A stretch of DNA of 47,698 nt. It comes from a virus. A model generated the notes under the pieces. The model was not told the origin of the DNA. It searched no databases and saw nothing but the letters and a program-made list of their open reading frames with translations. The position numbers and the translations under genes were made by a program. The stretch spans positions 1-47,698 of the IMG/VR virus record IMGVR_UViG_3300020470_000023; one strand, 5' to 3'. Within the stretch, counting starts at the first letter, position 1. Every line of letters starts with the position of its first letter. This document shows positions 5,283-16,900 of this stretch, one piece after another.

Positions 5283-5426
5283 ATGGCAATTAAAAAATCA
5301 TTGGGAGGGGCAGAATTTATCGAATCTCTCCCCAAAAAGAGTCGTCAAGGGTATGGAAAACATACCAAATACTCAGCAACGAGTCGAAATAAGGCAAAAA
5401 AGAGGTATCGAGGACAAGGAAAATAG
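5283..5426 (+). CDS. Small basic conserved phage protein (47 aa)
   Basis: ATG at 5283 opens a 47-codon gene. The product is very basic, with a C-terminal half of Lys, Arg, Ser and Tyr (KKSRQGYGKHTKYSATSRN and on to RYRGQGK). Such composition suggests binding to RNA or DNA. I recall a similar basic peptide ahead of gene 25 in T4-like cyanophages, with no known role. It is 12 bases after the glycosyltransferase-like gene and is followed by a terminator, so the two are probably co-transcribed. Confidence 0.75.
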   Translation: MAIKKSLGGAEFIESLPKKSRQGYGKHTKYSATSRNKAKKRYRGQGK

Positions 5427-5436
5427 AATATTTACA

Positions 5437-5462
5437 AAAGCATCTACCAAGGTGCTTTTTTT
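5437..5462 (+). terminator. Rho-independent terminator before the late genes
   Basis: AAAGCATC (5437-5444) pairs with GGTGCTTT (5451-5458), 8 bp with one G-U pair and a 6-base loop, followed by a T run to 5462. It separates the enzyme cassette from the baseplate operon. Confidence 0.88.
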
Positions 5463-5466
5463 ATTG

Positions 5467-5500
5467 CTAAATAGTCAAAATTATATTAATAAATAAGTAA
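5467..5500 (+). promoter_or_regulatory. Late promoter motifs for gene 25
   Basis: CTAAATA (5467-5473) and ATAAATA (5489-5495) resemble the T4 late -10 element TATAAATA. The second lies 20 bp before the gp25 ATG, inside a 16-bp word (ATTAATAAATAAGTAA, 5485-5500) repeated exactly ahead of gp8. Confidence 0.7.
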
Positions 5501-5514
5501 GTTAAGGTACTTTT

Positions 5515-5916
5515 ATGCCTGTAGAAAGGATTAGTAAAGGGTTTAAGGACTTAAGTTTATCATTTAAGATCAATCCAATCAATTTAGACCTTATTGCTAT
5601 TAAAAATGAAAATGCTATAGCACGTTCTATCAGGAATTTAGTACTTACTTATCCTGGAGAAAGGTTTTTTAACCCTTATCTAGGTTCTAAGGTGTCAAAA
5701 TCCCTTTTTGAAAACCTAGATCAAGGTACTGCATCAATAATTAGGGAAGAAATTCAACTTACTATTGAAAATTACGAACCACGAGTTGAACTTATTAGAG
5801 TTGAAGTAAATCCTGACTATGATAATAGCACTTATGACGTAATTGTTACTTATAATATCATAGGAGTTGAACTTGATCCTCAACAATTATCATTTGCCTT
5901 ACAGCCGACCCGATAA
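5515..5916 (+). CDS. gp25: Baseplate wedge protein gp25 (lysozyme-like fold)
   Basis: The 133-residue product matches T4 gp25 in size (132) and in the conserved core: NENAIARSIRNLVLTYPGER (with the central Arg and the YPGERFF turn) and FNPYLGSKVSKSLFE. gp25 binds the inner wedge next to gp6 and starts sheath assembly. Despite the fold, the family is structural, not a working lysozyme. Its TAA shares a base with the gp6 ATG (TAATG), so translation is coupled. Confidence 0.95.
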   Translation: MPVERISKGFKDLSLSFKINPINLDLIAIKNENAIARSIRNLVLTYPGERFFNPYLGSKVSKSLFENLDQGTASIIREEIQLTIENYEPRVELIRVEVNPDYDNSTYDVIVTYNIIGVELDPQQLSFALQPTR

Positions 5917-7931
5917 TGCCACTAGTAAACTTTACAAATTTAGATTTTGATCAGATAAAGGTCTCAATTAAGGACTATCTGAGGGCAAATTCTAATTTTA
6001 CCGACTATGATTTTGAAGGATCCAATCTTTCAGCAGTAATTGACGTACTTGCTTATAATACTTACATATCCTCATACAATGCTAACATGATTAGTAATGA
6101 GGTTTTCATCGATAGTGCAACTTTAAGAGAAAATGTTGTTGCATTAGCAAGAAATATTGGATATTTACCGACTTCAAAGAAGTGTTCTACCGCAAAAATC
6201 TCTTTTTTGGTAAATACGAATAATTTTACCACAAATCCCGTCTCTTTAACGATAAAAAAAGGATTATTTGCTAATTCTTCTTCAACTTTTGGCAGTGAAA
6301 GTTACTCTTTTACGATTCCTGACGATATTACGGTTCCTGTAGTCAATGGAATTGCAGTTTTTAACAATATTGACATATATGAAGGTTCATTTTTAACAAA
6401 TAATTTCACTTTTAACGAAAATGACGAAAAACAGAGATTTATTCTTCCAAATTCCGATATAGATACGTCAACAATTAGTGTTTCAGTCCGAGATACGCAA
6501 TCTAGCACATCTGCAGTAAAATATAATGTTAATGATAGTCTAATAGACGTTACTTCTGACTCTAAAGTCTTCTTTATTCAAGAAATTGAGGATCAAAGGT
6601 ATGAATTAATTTTTGGTGATGGGGTATTTGGTCAAAAACTCAAAGATTTGAATTTTATTGAAGTTTCGTATACAAAAACAAATGGAACTGATGGTAATGG
6701 AGTATCCTCCTTTACATATGCAGGTAGAATCGTTGATAATAACAATAATTTAATAAGTACAGGAATATCATTACTTACCTCAAATATAAGTTCTCAGGGT
6801 GGTAAGGATATTGAATCGGTTGACTCAATTAAAAATTATGCACCTAGAATCTATGCTTCTCAAAATAGAGCAGTAACTGCTGCTGATTATGAAGCACTTA
6901 TACCTAAAATTTACCCAGAAACCCAATCTGTTTCCGTTTTTGGAGGTGAAGAACTAAATCCACCTCAATATGGTAAGGTTTTTATCACTATAAAACCCTT
7001 TTACGGTCCTTATGTGCCAACATCTATCAAACAGAACCTAAAAAACATACTTAGAAAGTATTCTGTTGCTGGAATTGTACCACATATTCAAGATCTTAAG
7101 TATATTTACGTCGAATTACATACTACAGCATATTATAATCCAAATTTAGCTAATAGTGGAAATGCTGTAAAGGCAATTATATCGGAAAATGTGAATACTT
7201 ATGCTAATTCATCACAATTAAACAAATATGGTGCTAAATTTAAGTTTAGTAAATTCCAAAATATAGTAGATTCTAGTCATGATGCAGTAACTTCCAATAT
7301 TACTACCGTTAATATTAGAAGGGATTTGAGGGCAAGGTTAAATCAAACTGTTGAATATGAATTATGTTTTGGAAATCCATTTTATGTTAAGAACAATTAT
7401 GGATATAATATTAAATCATCTGGTTTTATGGTAAGTGGAATAGCAGAAACTCTTTATTTTGCGGATCTTCCAGGTAATATAATGTATGGAACATCCTCTA
7501 GATATGGAAGATTGATTCTATTTAAGTTAGATGATAATAATCAAGCAGCAATAGTTCGAGATTATGCAGGTAGTGTTGATTATATAAAAGGTGAAATTAT
7601 GGTTAATCCTTTAAATATAATCAGTACTGATATATCTGTCCAAGGAGAACCTATTATTGAGGTTTCTGCTTGCCCAATATCAAATGATGTGATTGGTTTA
7701 CAAGATTTATACCTACAACTAGACATAAGTAATAGTAGGTTAACTATGATGGAAGATAATATTGCATCTGGAGCTAACCCTTCAGGAACGTTATATACAG
7801 CAACTTCTAGTTACAGTGGTGGAAGTATTGTTAGAAGAAATGACCCCTCCTTAAACTTGAATAGATATATCTTAGGGAGTCCAAATATCACTCAATCAGG
7901 AACAGTTTCCTCTACATCATCCAGTTACTAA
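5916..7931 (+). CDS. gp6: Baseplate wedge protein gp6
   Basis: At 671 residues it is close to T4 gp6 (660). The N-terminus has the family pattern (FTNLDFDQIKVSIKDYL; then YDFEGSNLSAVIDVLAYNTY and ANMISNEVFIDSATLREN). The middle contains the gpJ/gp6-like core (NRAVTAADYEALIPKIYPE). gp6 dimers join neighbouring wedges into the inner ring of the baseplate. The C-terminus has a Ser/Gly-rich tail (GGSIVRRNDPS, then TQSGTVSSTSSSY) that looks disordered. It directly overlaps gp25 and lies 16 bases before the giant gp7-position gene. Confidence 0.95.
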   Translation: MPLVNFTNLDFDQIKVSIKDYLRANSNFTDYDFEGSNLSAVIDVLAYNTYISSYNANMISNEVFIDSATLRENVVALARNIGYLPTSKKCSTAKISFLVNTNNFTTNPVSLTIKKGLFANSSSTFGSESYSFTIPDDITVPVVNGIAVFNNIDIYEGSFLTNNFTFNENDEKQRFILPNSDIDTSTISVSVRDTQSSTSAVKYNVNDSLIDVTSDSKVFFIQEIEDQRYELIFGDGVFGQKLKDLNFIEVSYTKTNGTDGNGVSSFTYAGRIVDNNNNLISTGISLLTSNISSQGGKDIESVDSIKNYAPRIYASQNRAVTAADYEALIPKIYPETQSVSVFGGEELNPPQYGKVFITIKPFYGPYVPTSIKQNLKNILRKYSVAGIVPHIQDLKYIYVELHTTAYYNPNLANSGNAVKAIISENVNTYANSSQLNKYGAKFKFSKFQNIVDSSHDAVTSNITTVNIRRDLRARLNQTVEYELCFGNPFYVKNNYGYNIKSSGFMVSGIAETLYFADLPGNIMYGTSSRYGRLILFKLDDNNQAAIVRDYAGSVDYIKGEIMVNPLNIISTDISVQGEPIIEVSACPISNDVIGLQDLYLQLDISNSRLTMMEDNIASGANPSGTLYTATSSYSGGSIVRRNDPSLNLNRYILGSPNITQSGTVSSTSSSY

Positions 7932-7947
7932 GTCCTAAAAATATAAA

Positions 7948-10900
7948 ATGTCAGTAGAATCCAGAGTAAAAATCAGCTCTTTAGTAGATAATCAACTTCC
8001 TAGTTTTGTTAGGAGTGATTTTCCTTTAGTTGGTGAATTTTTATCACAATATTACCTTTCTTTAGAGGGGCAAGGATCGACTTTAGATATTGTTAAAAAT
8101 ATTGATCAATATATTAAAGTTGATAATCTAACAAACCTTACTGATTCTACTAATCTTTCAGAGAATGTAAAAGTTTCTGATAGTACGATTAATGTTGATA
8201 CTACACTCGGTTTTCCTAAAAGTTATGGTTTAATTCAGATTGATTCTGAAATTATTACATATACGGGAATAACTACTAATTCTTTTACTGGATGTGTAAG
8301 AGGATTTAGTGGAATCACCTCGTTTAGGTCTAATGACAATCCAGATGAGCTTGTCTTCTCTACTAGTGGAATTTCAACTCATTCTTCAGGAGAAGTAGTT
8401 AATAATTTAAGTGTTTTATTTTTAAAAGAATTTTTTAATAAACTTAAAAAGCAAGTAACTCCTGGATTTGAAAATAGGGAATTAAGTTCTAAAATTAATA
8501 AGAATCTTTTTATAAAACAAGCAAAAGATTTCTATTCATCTAAAGGAACAGATGATTCTTATGAAATATTGTTCAGAGCTCTTTATGGTAAAGATGTTGA
8601 AGTAATTAAACCAAGAGATTATCTATTTACTCCATCAGATGCACAATATCAAGTATCTAAGCAATTAGTTGTAAGGTCTATTGAGGGAAATCCTGAAGAT
8701 CTTATTAATCAGACTATATTTCAAGATTTCACTTCTACTGCTAATGGTGCAAGGGGATCTGTAAATAATGTTGAAAAAATTATTAGAGGAACTGAAACTT
8801 ATTATAGATTAAGTTTAGATTATGATTTTGATACTAATAATATTACTGGATTTGGAAAATTTTCTATTCATCCCTCAACAAAACTTATAACAGAAGCTTC
8901 TATTGGAGATACTGTTCTTGATGTAGATTCTACAGTTGGATTTGCTCAATCTGGAAGTTTGTCTGTAGATAATGATAACGGAACAACTTTTAATATTGAT
9001 TATACGTCTAAATCGTTAAATCAATTCTTCGGATGTTCTGGAGTTAGTCAAAATATTAAATCTAAGCAAAATATAAGAATTAATGATCATGCTTATGGTT
9101 ATGTTGGTGTAGGAACAGTTAAAATTAAATTTCAAGTAACAGGTGTTCTACAAGATCTTAAATATTCATCACCAGTTACTTATAGTGATGTTGGTGATAC
9201 TATTAGAGTAAAAACTCTTGGAAGTAATGTAAAAGGACAGTTTGGAAATAATTGGATTTTTAATATTACACCTACTTACAATATAAACGAAGTAGAAACT
9301 ATAAACAACTCAAGTTTTGTTTATTCTATCACTACTGTTGATAATAATATTTTTAATAGAGGTGATAATGGATTAATTATATTAAATGATAGTAGTGAAA
9401 TAAAAGGTGTTATTATATCAGTATTAAACTCAAAAACATTTTATATTCAAGCAGAAACTGTAGTTGATGTTGCAAAAATTTTTAAAGTAAGAAAAACTTT
9501 AGCTAAAGTAGAGGCTGAGAAATATCCAGAATTAAATGACCAAAATGCAAATGTTCAGAACGTATATGTAGATCAACAATCATATTATGTTACATCCCCA
9601 TCTCTTCCAAATTATCTTGACGAACCTATAACAACGACTGATAGGTCTGTTACATTCTCAGGAACGTTTACAGATAGTTTTAATATTGAAATTCCCAATC
9701 ATGGATTATTTTCAGGTGATTCTGTAACTTATGTTGCTGGTTCAGATACCAATAAACTTAATATTGATGAAAAAATATATTATATTAAAAAAGTTGATCA
9801 GAATAATATTAAACTTTGTAAAAGTAGATCTGATGTTGCAGGTAATTTATTCGTCTCTTTAAATGGTGTAGTTGAAGATAATAAATTAGAATTATCTATA
9901 TTTGCAGGTAAAAAATTAGCTTCTCAAAATTTAGTTAGACAAATAAAACCACCAACTAAATCTTTTAAAAAGGTTGAAACTCCTACAGGAGGAAAAACTG
10001 GTATTTTGGTTAATGGTGTAGAAATTAGTAATTATAAATCTGAAGATTATATTTTTAGTGGACCAATTCAAAGTATTGATGTAATTGGTCAAGGTGAAGA
10101 TTTTGATGTAATAAATCCTCCACTTTTAGATATACAGGACCAAGTTGGTTCTGGAGTTTCTGTATTTACTAAAGTTAGTGGAAACTTTAAAAGAATAGAA
10201 CTTGTAAGTACGGGATTTGGTTATGTAGATACTCCTACAGTAAGAATTACTGGGGGTAATGGTACTGGTGCAAAAGCTTTTGCTAAGATGAAGGAAATTA
10301 TTTGGGAAAGAGATTTCATATCAGATAAATTGGATGGTGTTAGATTATCTGAAAATCTTATCATCTTCAAGAGCCCTCATTTATTTGATAATGGAGAACA
10401 TGTAATTTATACTCCAGAAAATCAAAGAGGTATAGTAGGATTAACAACTGATGCAAAATATTTCGCAAGAACTATAGATGCTTTTGCAATATCTCTCCAT
10501 TCATCTAAGATAGATGCTATTGATAATGTTAATCCAATTTCTATATCTGATTATGGTGTAGGTGTTCAAAAATTTAGAACCGCAAACAAGAAAAAAATAG
10601 TAAGTTCTATTGAAGTTGTAAATCCTGGTATTGGATACTGTAATAATAAAACTCTAGTTAAATCTAGTGGAATTACTACTAGTTCTAATATACTTACTAT
10701 CCCTAATCACGGATATTCTACAGGAGAAAAGGTTGTTTATCAACCAACAGGAGTTCCTATAGGTGGTCTTTCTTCAGGAACTTATTATGTTAAAGCATTA
10801 TCAGCATCTACGATTAAATTAGCTGAAGTTGGTGTAGGAGATACTTTATCTAAATTTTATTTGGATAATGAACAATATGTTGGATTCAATTCCACTGGAT

Positions 10901-13900
10901 CTGGGGAGCATATATTTAATTATCCTCCGATACAAGTTTCTATAGATGGAACCATAGGTGTTACAACTTATGCTGGTCAAGATCTTAAAGCTGTTGCTCA
11001 ACCAATTGTTCGTGGAGGTATAACAAGAGTTTTTGTTAAAGATGGTGGAGTTGGTTATGGATCTTCTGATATAATTAATTATAATAGACAACCAGTTTTT
11101 CAAACTGTTACTGGAAAGGAAGCACAATTAGATATAGTTACTAATGGTGGAAGAATTGTTAAAGTTAATATTTTAAATCCAGGTTTGCAATATAATTCAC
11201 CTCCAACATTAAATATCTCTGGAGTTGGTACGGGTGCAATATTAGTTCCTATAATGTCTAATGGAACAATTAGTGCTGTTTCAGTTGCTTCTCCTGGATT
11301 GAGTTATCAGCAAGGAGAATCTGTTGTTAATGTAACCCCATCAGGTAAAGGTGCTGAGTTTAGGAGCAATCCACTATCTTGGAATATTAATAATGTTGAA
11401 AGACTAATACAAACTAAAAAAATTGAAAAAGATGATGGTGTTTTTATTAATGGAATAAATTCCAAGTATGGTATTCAATATACACATGCATTTGCTCCAA
11501 GAGATCTTAGACAAACAGTTTATGGAGTAAAACAGGTAGATGGTAAAGATGTTTTTGTTAATGATCTGTCTCTCAATAATGGAGTAGAGGTAACTGCTAC
11601 TAATCATTCTCCAATAATAGGATGGTCGTATGACGGATATCCAATATATGGACCTTATGGTTATGCAACTCCTGAAGGTGGGTTCGTTAGAATAATGAGA
11701 TCTAGTTATAAAGATCCTAACGATAATATAGAACATAGACCTAATGCATCTCTTTATCCTGCAGGATTCTTTACTCAAGATTATGAGTATAGCCGTGGTC
11801 TTGGAGATTTAGATGAGCATAATGGTAGGTTTGGAATAACTCCAGAATATCCAAATGGAACTTATGCGTATTTTACAACTATTAATCCAAATACAATAGA
11901 ATCAGTTCCACCATTTAAGTATTTTAGAAGACCAATATTCCCTTATATTTTAGGTAGCACTTATTATGGAAATCCTAATGGATATAATTTTGATTCGCAA
12001 TCAAATCAAGAAGATGTTGATTTTAACAATCCTAATAAATTCGATACTTCAGTCCAACCTTTAAGAGTTACTACTCCTTATAATTTAATATCTAATAATA
12101 CCTCTTACGATTTTATTGTAGAATCAGATAAGATTCAACCTCAACTTACAAAAGTAGATGCTATAGGTAAAGGTAAATTAGAGGGTGTTGGAATTATTAC
12201 TGGAGGTCATAGTTATCAATACGGAGATCCAGTTGTTTTTGATAATTTTGATACTGGTGGTACAGGAGCATCTGCATCAGTTAATGCTATTATAGGAAAA
12301 GAAGTACATACTGTAAGTGTTGCTAACAGTTCTTTTTCAAATGTAGAGTTTGTTTCATATGATGTAACTGGTGGGGTAATTGGATATACTACTATTCCTC
12401 ATGGATATAAACATAAAGATATAATAGAAATTGTAGGGTTAAGCACCTCAAGTCAAACAAATGGAATATTGTATTCTGTAGGAATACAAACTAATTTCTT
12501 TACGTTAACATCAGCAGTAGGAAGTACAGTTGCAACTGGTATCGTTACTTATTTTGATGTTGAAGGACATCTTGAACTTCCTTTTATTAGGGAAAATGAT
12601 GTTTTAGGTATAGGTACTGAAAAAGTAAAAGTTCTGGGATCAGATCCAGAATTATCTAGAATTAAAGTTTTAAGAAGTTACGATTCTACTGTAGGAAGTG
12701 CTCATACTGCTTTTTCTTCATTATTACAGAATCCAAGAAATTTTGTCTTTAAAAAGAGAAATAAAACTCCATTAAATTCTAGATTAAATAAACAAATTTA
12801 TTTTAATCCAGTAGATTCTTTATCTGTAGTTTCTTCATCTGGAGTTGGTATTGGCAGCACTTTAATATTCTCTAATCCAGGAACTGGTAGAACTAGTATG
12901 TGGATTCCTTCAAAAAGTGCTTATCTAAAAAATCATAATTTAAATACAGGTGATTCTTTAACATATAATGCTAATTCTGGTACTCCTATTAAAGTTAGAA
13001 TTTCTTCTTCTTCTAGTCCAATTTCATTAACTAACAATCAAGTTTTATATGCTGCTAGGATAACAAAAGATATTATAGGATTATCAACTGTTCAAGTTGG
13101 TCGAGATGCAACTGGATCTTGGGTTGGAGTTTCATCTGAATTTAGAAATTCAAGTCTTTTATATTTTGCTGGAATTGGTACAGGAATGTATCATAGTTTT
13201 GAAACAAATTTTACTAAAAATGTTAGAGGTGAAATTAATAGATTGCAAGCAACTGTTTCTACTGCATCTACTCATGGAATGAAACTTGATGATGGTATTG
13301 CTTTTGTATCACGTCCAGGTATTACTACAACTGTAAGTGTATCATATAATGATTTTAATAGAAGAATTGTTATTAATTCTAGAAATTTTGTTGCTGGTGA
13401 TGTAGATACAACCAATAACACTATTTCTATACAAGAGCATAATTTAAAAACAGGTCAAAAAGTTATTCATACTGCATCCACTTCTTCAGGTGGTTTAGTT
13501 AATAATGGAATTTATTATGTGTATGTTTTTGATTCTAATAAAATTAAACTTGCTAATCATCGACATGAAGTTTCATCTAATAACTTAAAATTTATCAATA
13601 TTAGTAGTGCATCTGCTGGAACAATTTCTCCAGTTAATCCTCCTATCACAATTCGTAAGAATGAAATAATTTATTTTGATCTCTCTGATTCTTCATTATC
13701 TTTCTTAAGAAACTCTATCAACTATCCTGCATTCGAATTTAATTTATATTCAGATTATAGTTTAAGTAGCAAATTCGAATCTACAGGAACTACTGATACA
13801 TTTGAAGTTACTAAATCAGGTAGAATTGGTATTGATACTAATGCTAATTTATCATTAAAACTTAACGATGCGATTCCATCTACATTATATTATACATTAA

Positions 13901-16900
13901 AACCAATAAATTTAGATATTAACCGTGAGGTTAAAAAAGAATTAATTGTTGATAATGAAGTAGAAGATTATAATAGTTTATATCTTCAAAATGATACATT
14001 AACAGGGTCTTATAGAATAAGTGGAATTGGATCTACAACTTTCTCTTTCTCAATTGCAACTTCTCCTAAGAAAGTTGATTTTACTGCTGATGAAGGACAA
14101 TTTAGCTATGTTACAAGTTCACGTACTGCGTTTGGACCTATTGCTAATGTTGTTTTGAATAATGGTGGTAGAAATTATAAAAGATTACCTGGTATTAGTA
14201 CTGTAACTTCAACTCTTGGGGATAAGTCGTTACTAAGTCCTTATAGTTATAGTATTGGAAGAATATCAAAAACAACTATAGAAGATATTGGATTTGATTA
14301 TTCTATTGATAATACTTTAAGGCCACAATTAAAAATTCCTCAACTCTTAAAATTAGAATCATTATTATCTCTCAATCATGTAGGAATTACTTCTGAAGGT
14401 GTAAATTACTTACAAGCACCTACTCTTTTCGTATTTGATGGGATTACTAAAAAAAGAATTACTGATGTTGATTTAAGTTACGAATTAGGTGATAAAAATG
14501 TTACTATAGTGAAAAATACAACAAGCTTGAATAATGTTGTACCTACTATTCTTCCTGTTAATAATTCTAATGGAATATCAATTTCCAATATCTCATTTAA
14601 TAATACGACAAAGGATGTTACTGTTTCTTTAGGTGCAACTTATAGTTCTATTAGTGATTTTCCAGTTACACCTGGAGATAAAATATTAATAGAGAATGTA
14701 AGTGTTGGTGTAGGAAGCACAGGTGTTGGTTACAATTCTAGTGATCATGAGTATTCATTATTTGAGGTTAAAACAACTTCTCCTGATATCGGTGGTGATA
14801 GTCCAACTGTTACTTATAATATTGGTTCTAAACTAAAATCTGGTGAAATTCCTGGTACGTTTAATGTTATTAATCCAGTAGGAACTTTAGTACCAGAAAA
14901 ATATTTTCCAAAATTTGATGTTTCTATACATGATATAAAATTCCTTAAAGGTGAGGAAGTTAATACTGCTAGTTGTAAGGGTCAGGTTGAAAGTTGGAAC
15001 ACAACTACTAATTGTTTAAAAGCTTTTTCAGATAAAGATTTTAGAGTTGGGGAACTTATTATTGGTAAATCCTCTGGTGCTCAAGGAACTATCAAAGAAG
15101 GAAGTTATTATAATGGTTTCTTTGATATAAATTCAAGTTCACTAGTTAGAGAAGGGTGGAAAACATCAAAAGGATTTATCAATGATAATTTGCAAAGATT
15201 GTCAGATAATTTCTACTATCAAAATTTCTCTTATGCAATTAAATCTCAGGTTCAATTAGCAGAATGGGATAATGCTGTTTCTTCTTTAAATCATACTGCA
15301 GGATTTAAAAAGTTTAGTGACCTTGTTATAGAAAATGATACTTTATCAAGTGAATCTGTTCCAAGTGGTATTTCAACATCTCAAAATCAAGGATCCTTTA
15401 GTGGTATAGCTGATTACATTTCTGTAATGGATTTGAATTGCATTTCAGATTTTGATCTAGCATTAGAAAAAACAATCGATGTTGGAAATGATGAATCAAA
15501 AGTTCTTTCTGATAAAATTGTTCTACAATTAAAATCACTTCAAGATTATATCGAATCTATTGGTAACAGGGTATTAGAAATAGATGATATAAGTGGATTA
15601 TTTAATGATAAACCAAGGACTGATGCATTTAATCCAGTAGATTCTTTCTTATTAGAACATGCAAGAGTTAGAAGATATATAGCATTTATTGCTGATAGAA
15701 GATATACTCAAGAAAGACAGATAATGATAGTAACCATATTGCATAATGATTCTGTTGGATATATTAACCAATATGCTTCTGTGGATACTAATGGAGATTT
15801 AGGTCAATTTGATTTTGATGTTGCTGGTACTGAAGGTAGACTTCTTTTCTATCCTACAAAGTATCAATTCAATGATTATAATGTAAGTTCTATGGGTTAT
15901 AATATTGAGGATACTGTTACGGGAATAGGAACTAGAGATCTTGGAGGTTCTGTTCATATTTCTAGTAGTGCTCAAACAATGCCACTTGGATTTAGTACTA
16001 CCACAAATGTAGTAGGAATTGCTTCTACTTATAGAGCAGCAAAAGTTGTTGTTTCTTATGCTGCTAGTGATAAGTCTTATTATGAATGCGATGAAATATC
16101 ATATGTTCATGATGGAAGTCAGGTAGAATTGATGGATTATGGTCAATTATCTACAGATCTCTTATACACCCCTGTAGGGTCTCCAGGACTTGGAACTTAC
16201 AATGCATATCTATCTGGGTCTAATGTCATAATTGACTTCACTCCGACGGTTGCAACTGCCTCTACGATTACTGTAAATACAGTTCATGTTGCTATTGGTG
16301 ATTCTTCTTCTAGTGGAGTAGGAACTGCTCTTTTAAATACTGGAAGATTGGATTCTAGAATTACATCAATATCTGCTAGTGGATCACCTACAACAAATGT
16401 TGTAGCCAAATATCCTAAGAATACCTACAGTTCTGCATATTATATTGTTGCTCTTGAAGATACTACTAATAATGAATATCAAATATCTGAGATAGCACTA
16501 GCAGATGATGGTTCTACTCCATATTTAACTGAATGGGGAGTAATTGATACTGGTGCTGGTATTGGAACATTCTATGCAAATATTGCTGGTGATTATACTC
16601 AACTTACCTTTACCCCTATAGCAAATGCTAATGTTGAAGTTAGAGTATTTCAGAATACTATGGGTAATGTTGATACGAGTATTAATGAGTTGAATAGAAT
16701 TGATTTAGAAAATGCATCTATAGAAACTGGATATGGTGTGTATGAAGGTACAGAAACTGATGTTAAACGTGCATTTGATCTTACTCATAACGAAACTCCA
16801 ATTTTCAAAAGAGGATTTGTTGGAAGTGCTGCAACTATTGTTAATGTAGCAGCAAATACAATAAGAATTCCTGGTCATTTCTATGTTAGTGGAGAAGAAT

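Noticed and set aside
11404-11778. Minus-strand frame of 124 codons inside the giant gene (and others at 10846, 17133, 23616, 41142, 42655, 46368)
   Set aside because: All lie wholly inside well-supported + strand genes, lack ribosome sites and have amino-acid make-up typical of shadow frames.
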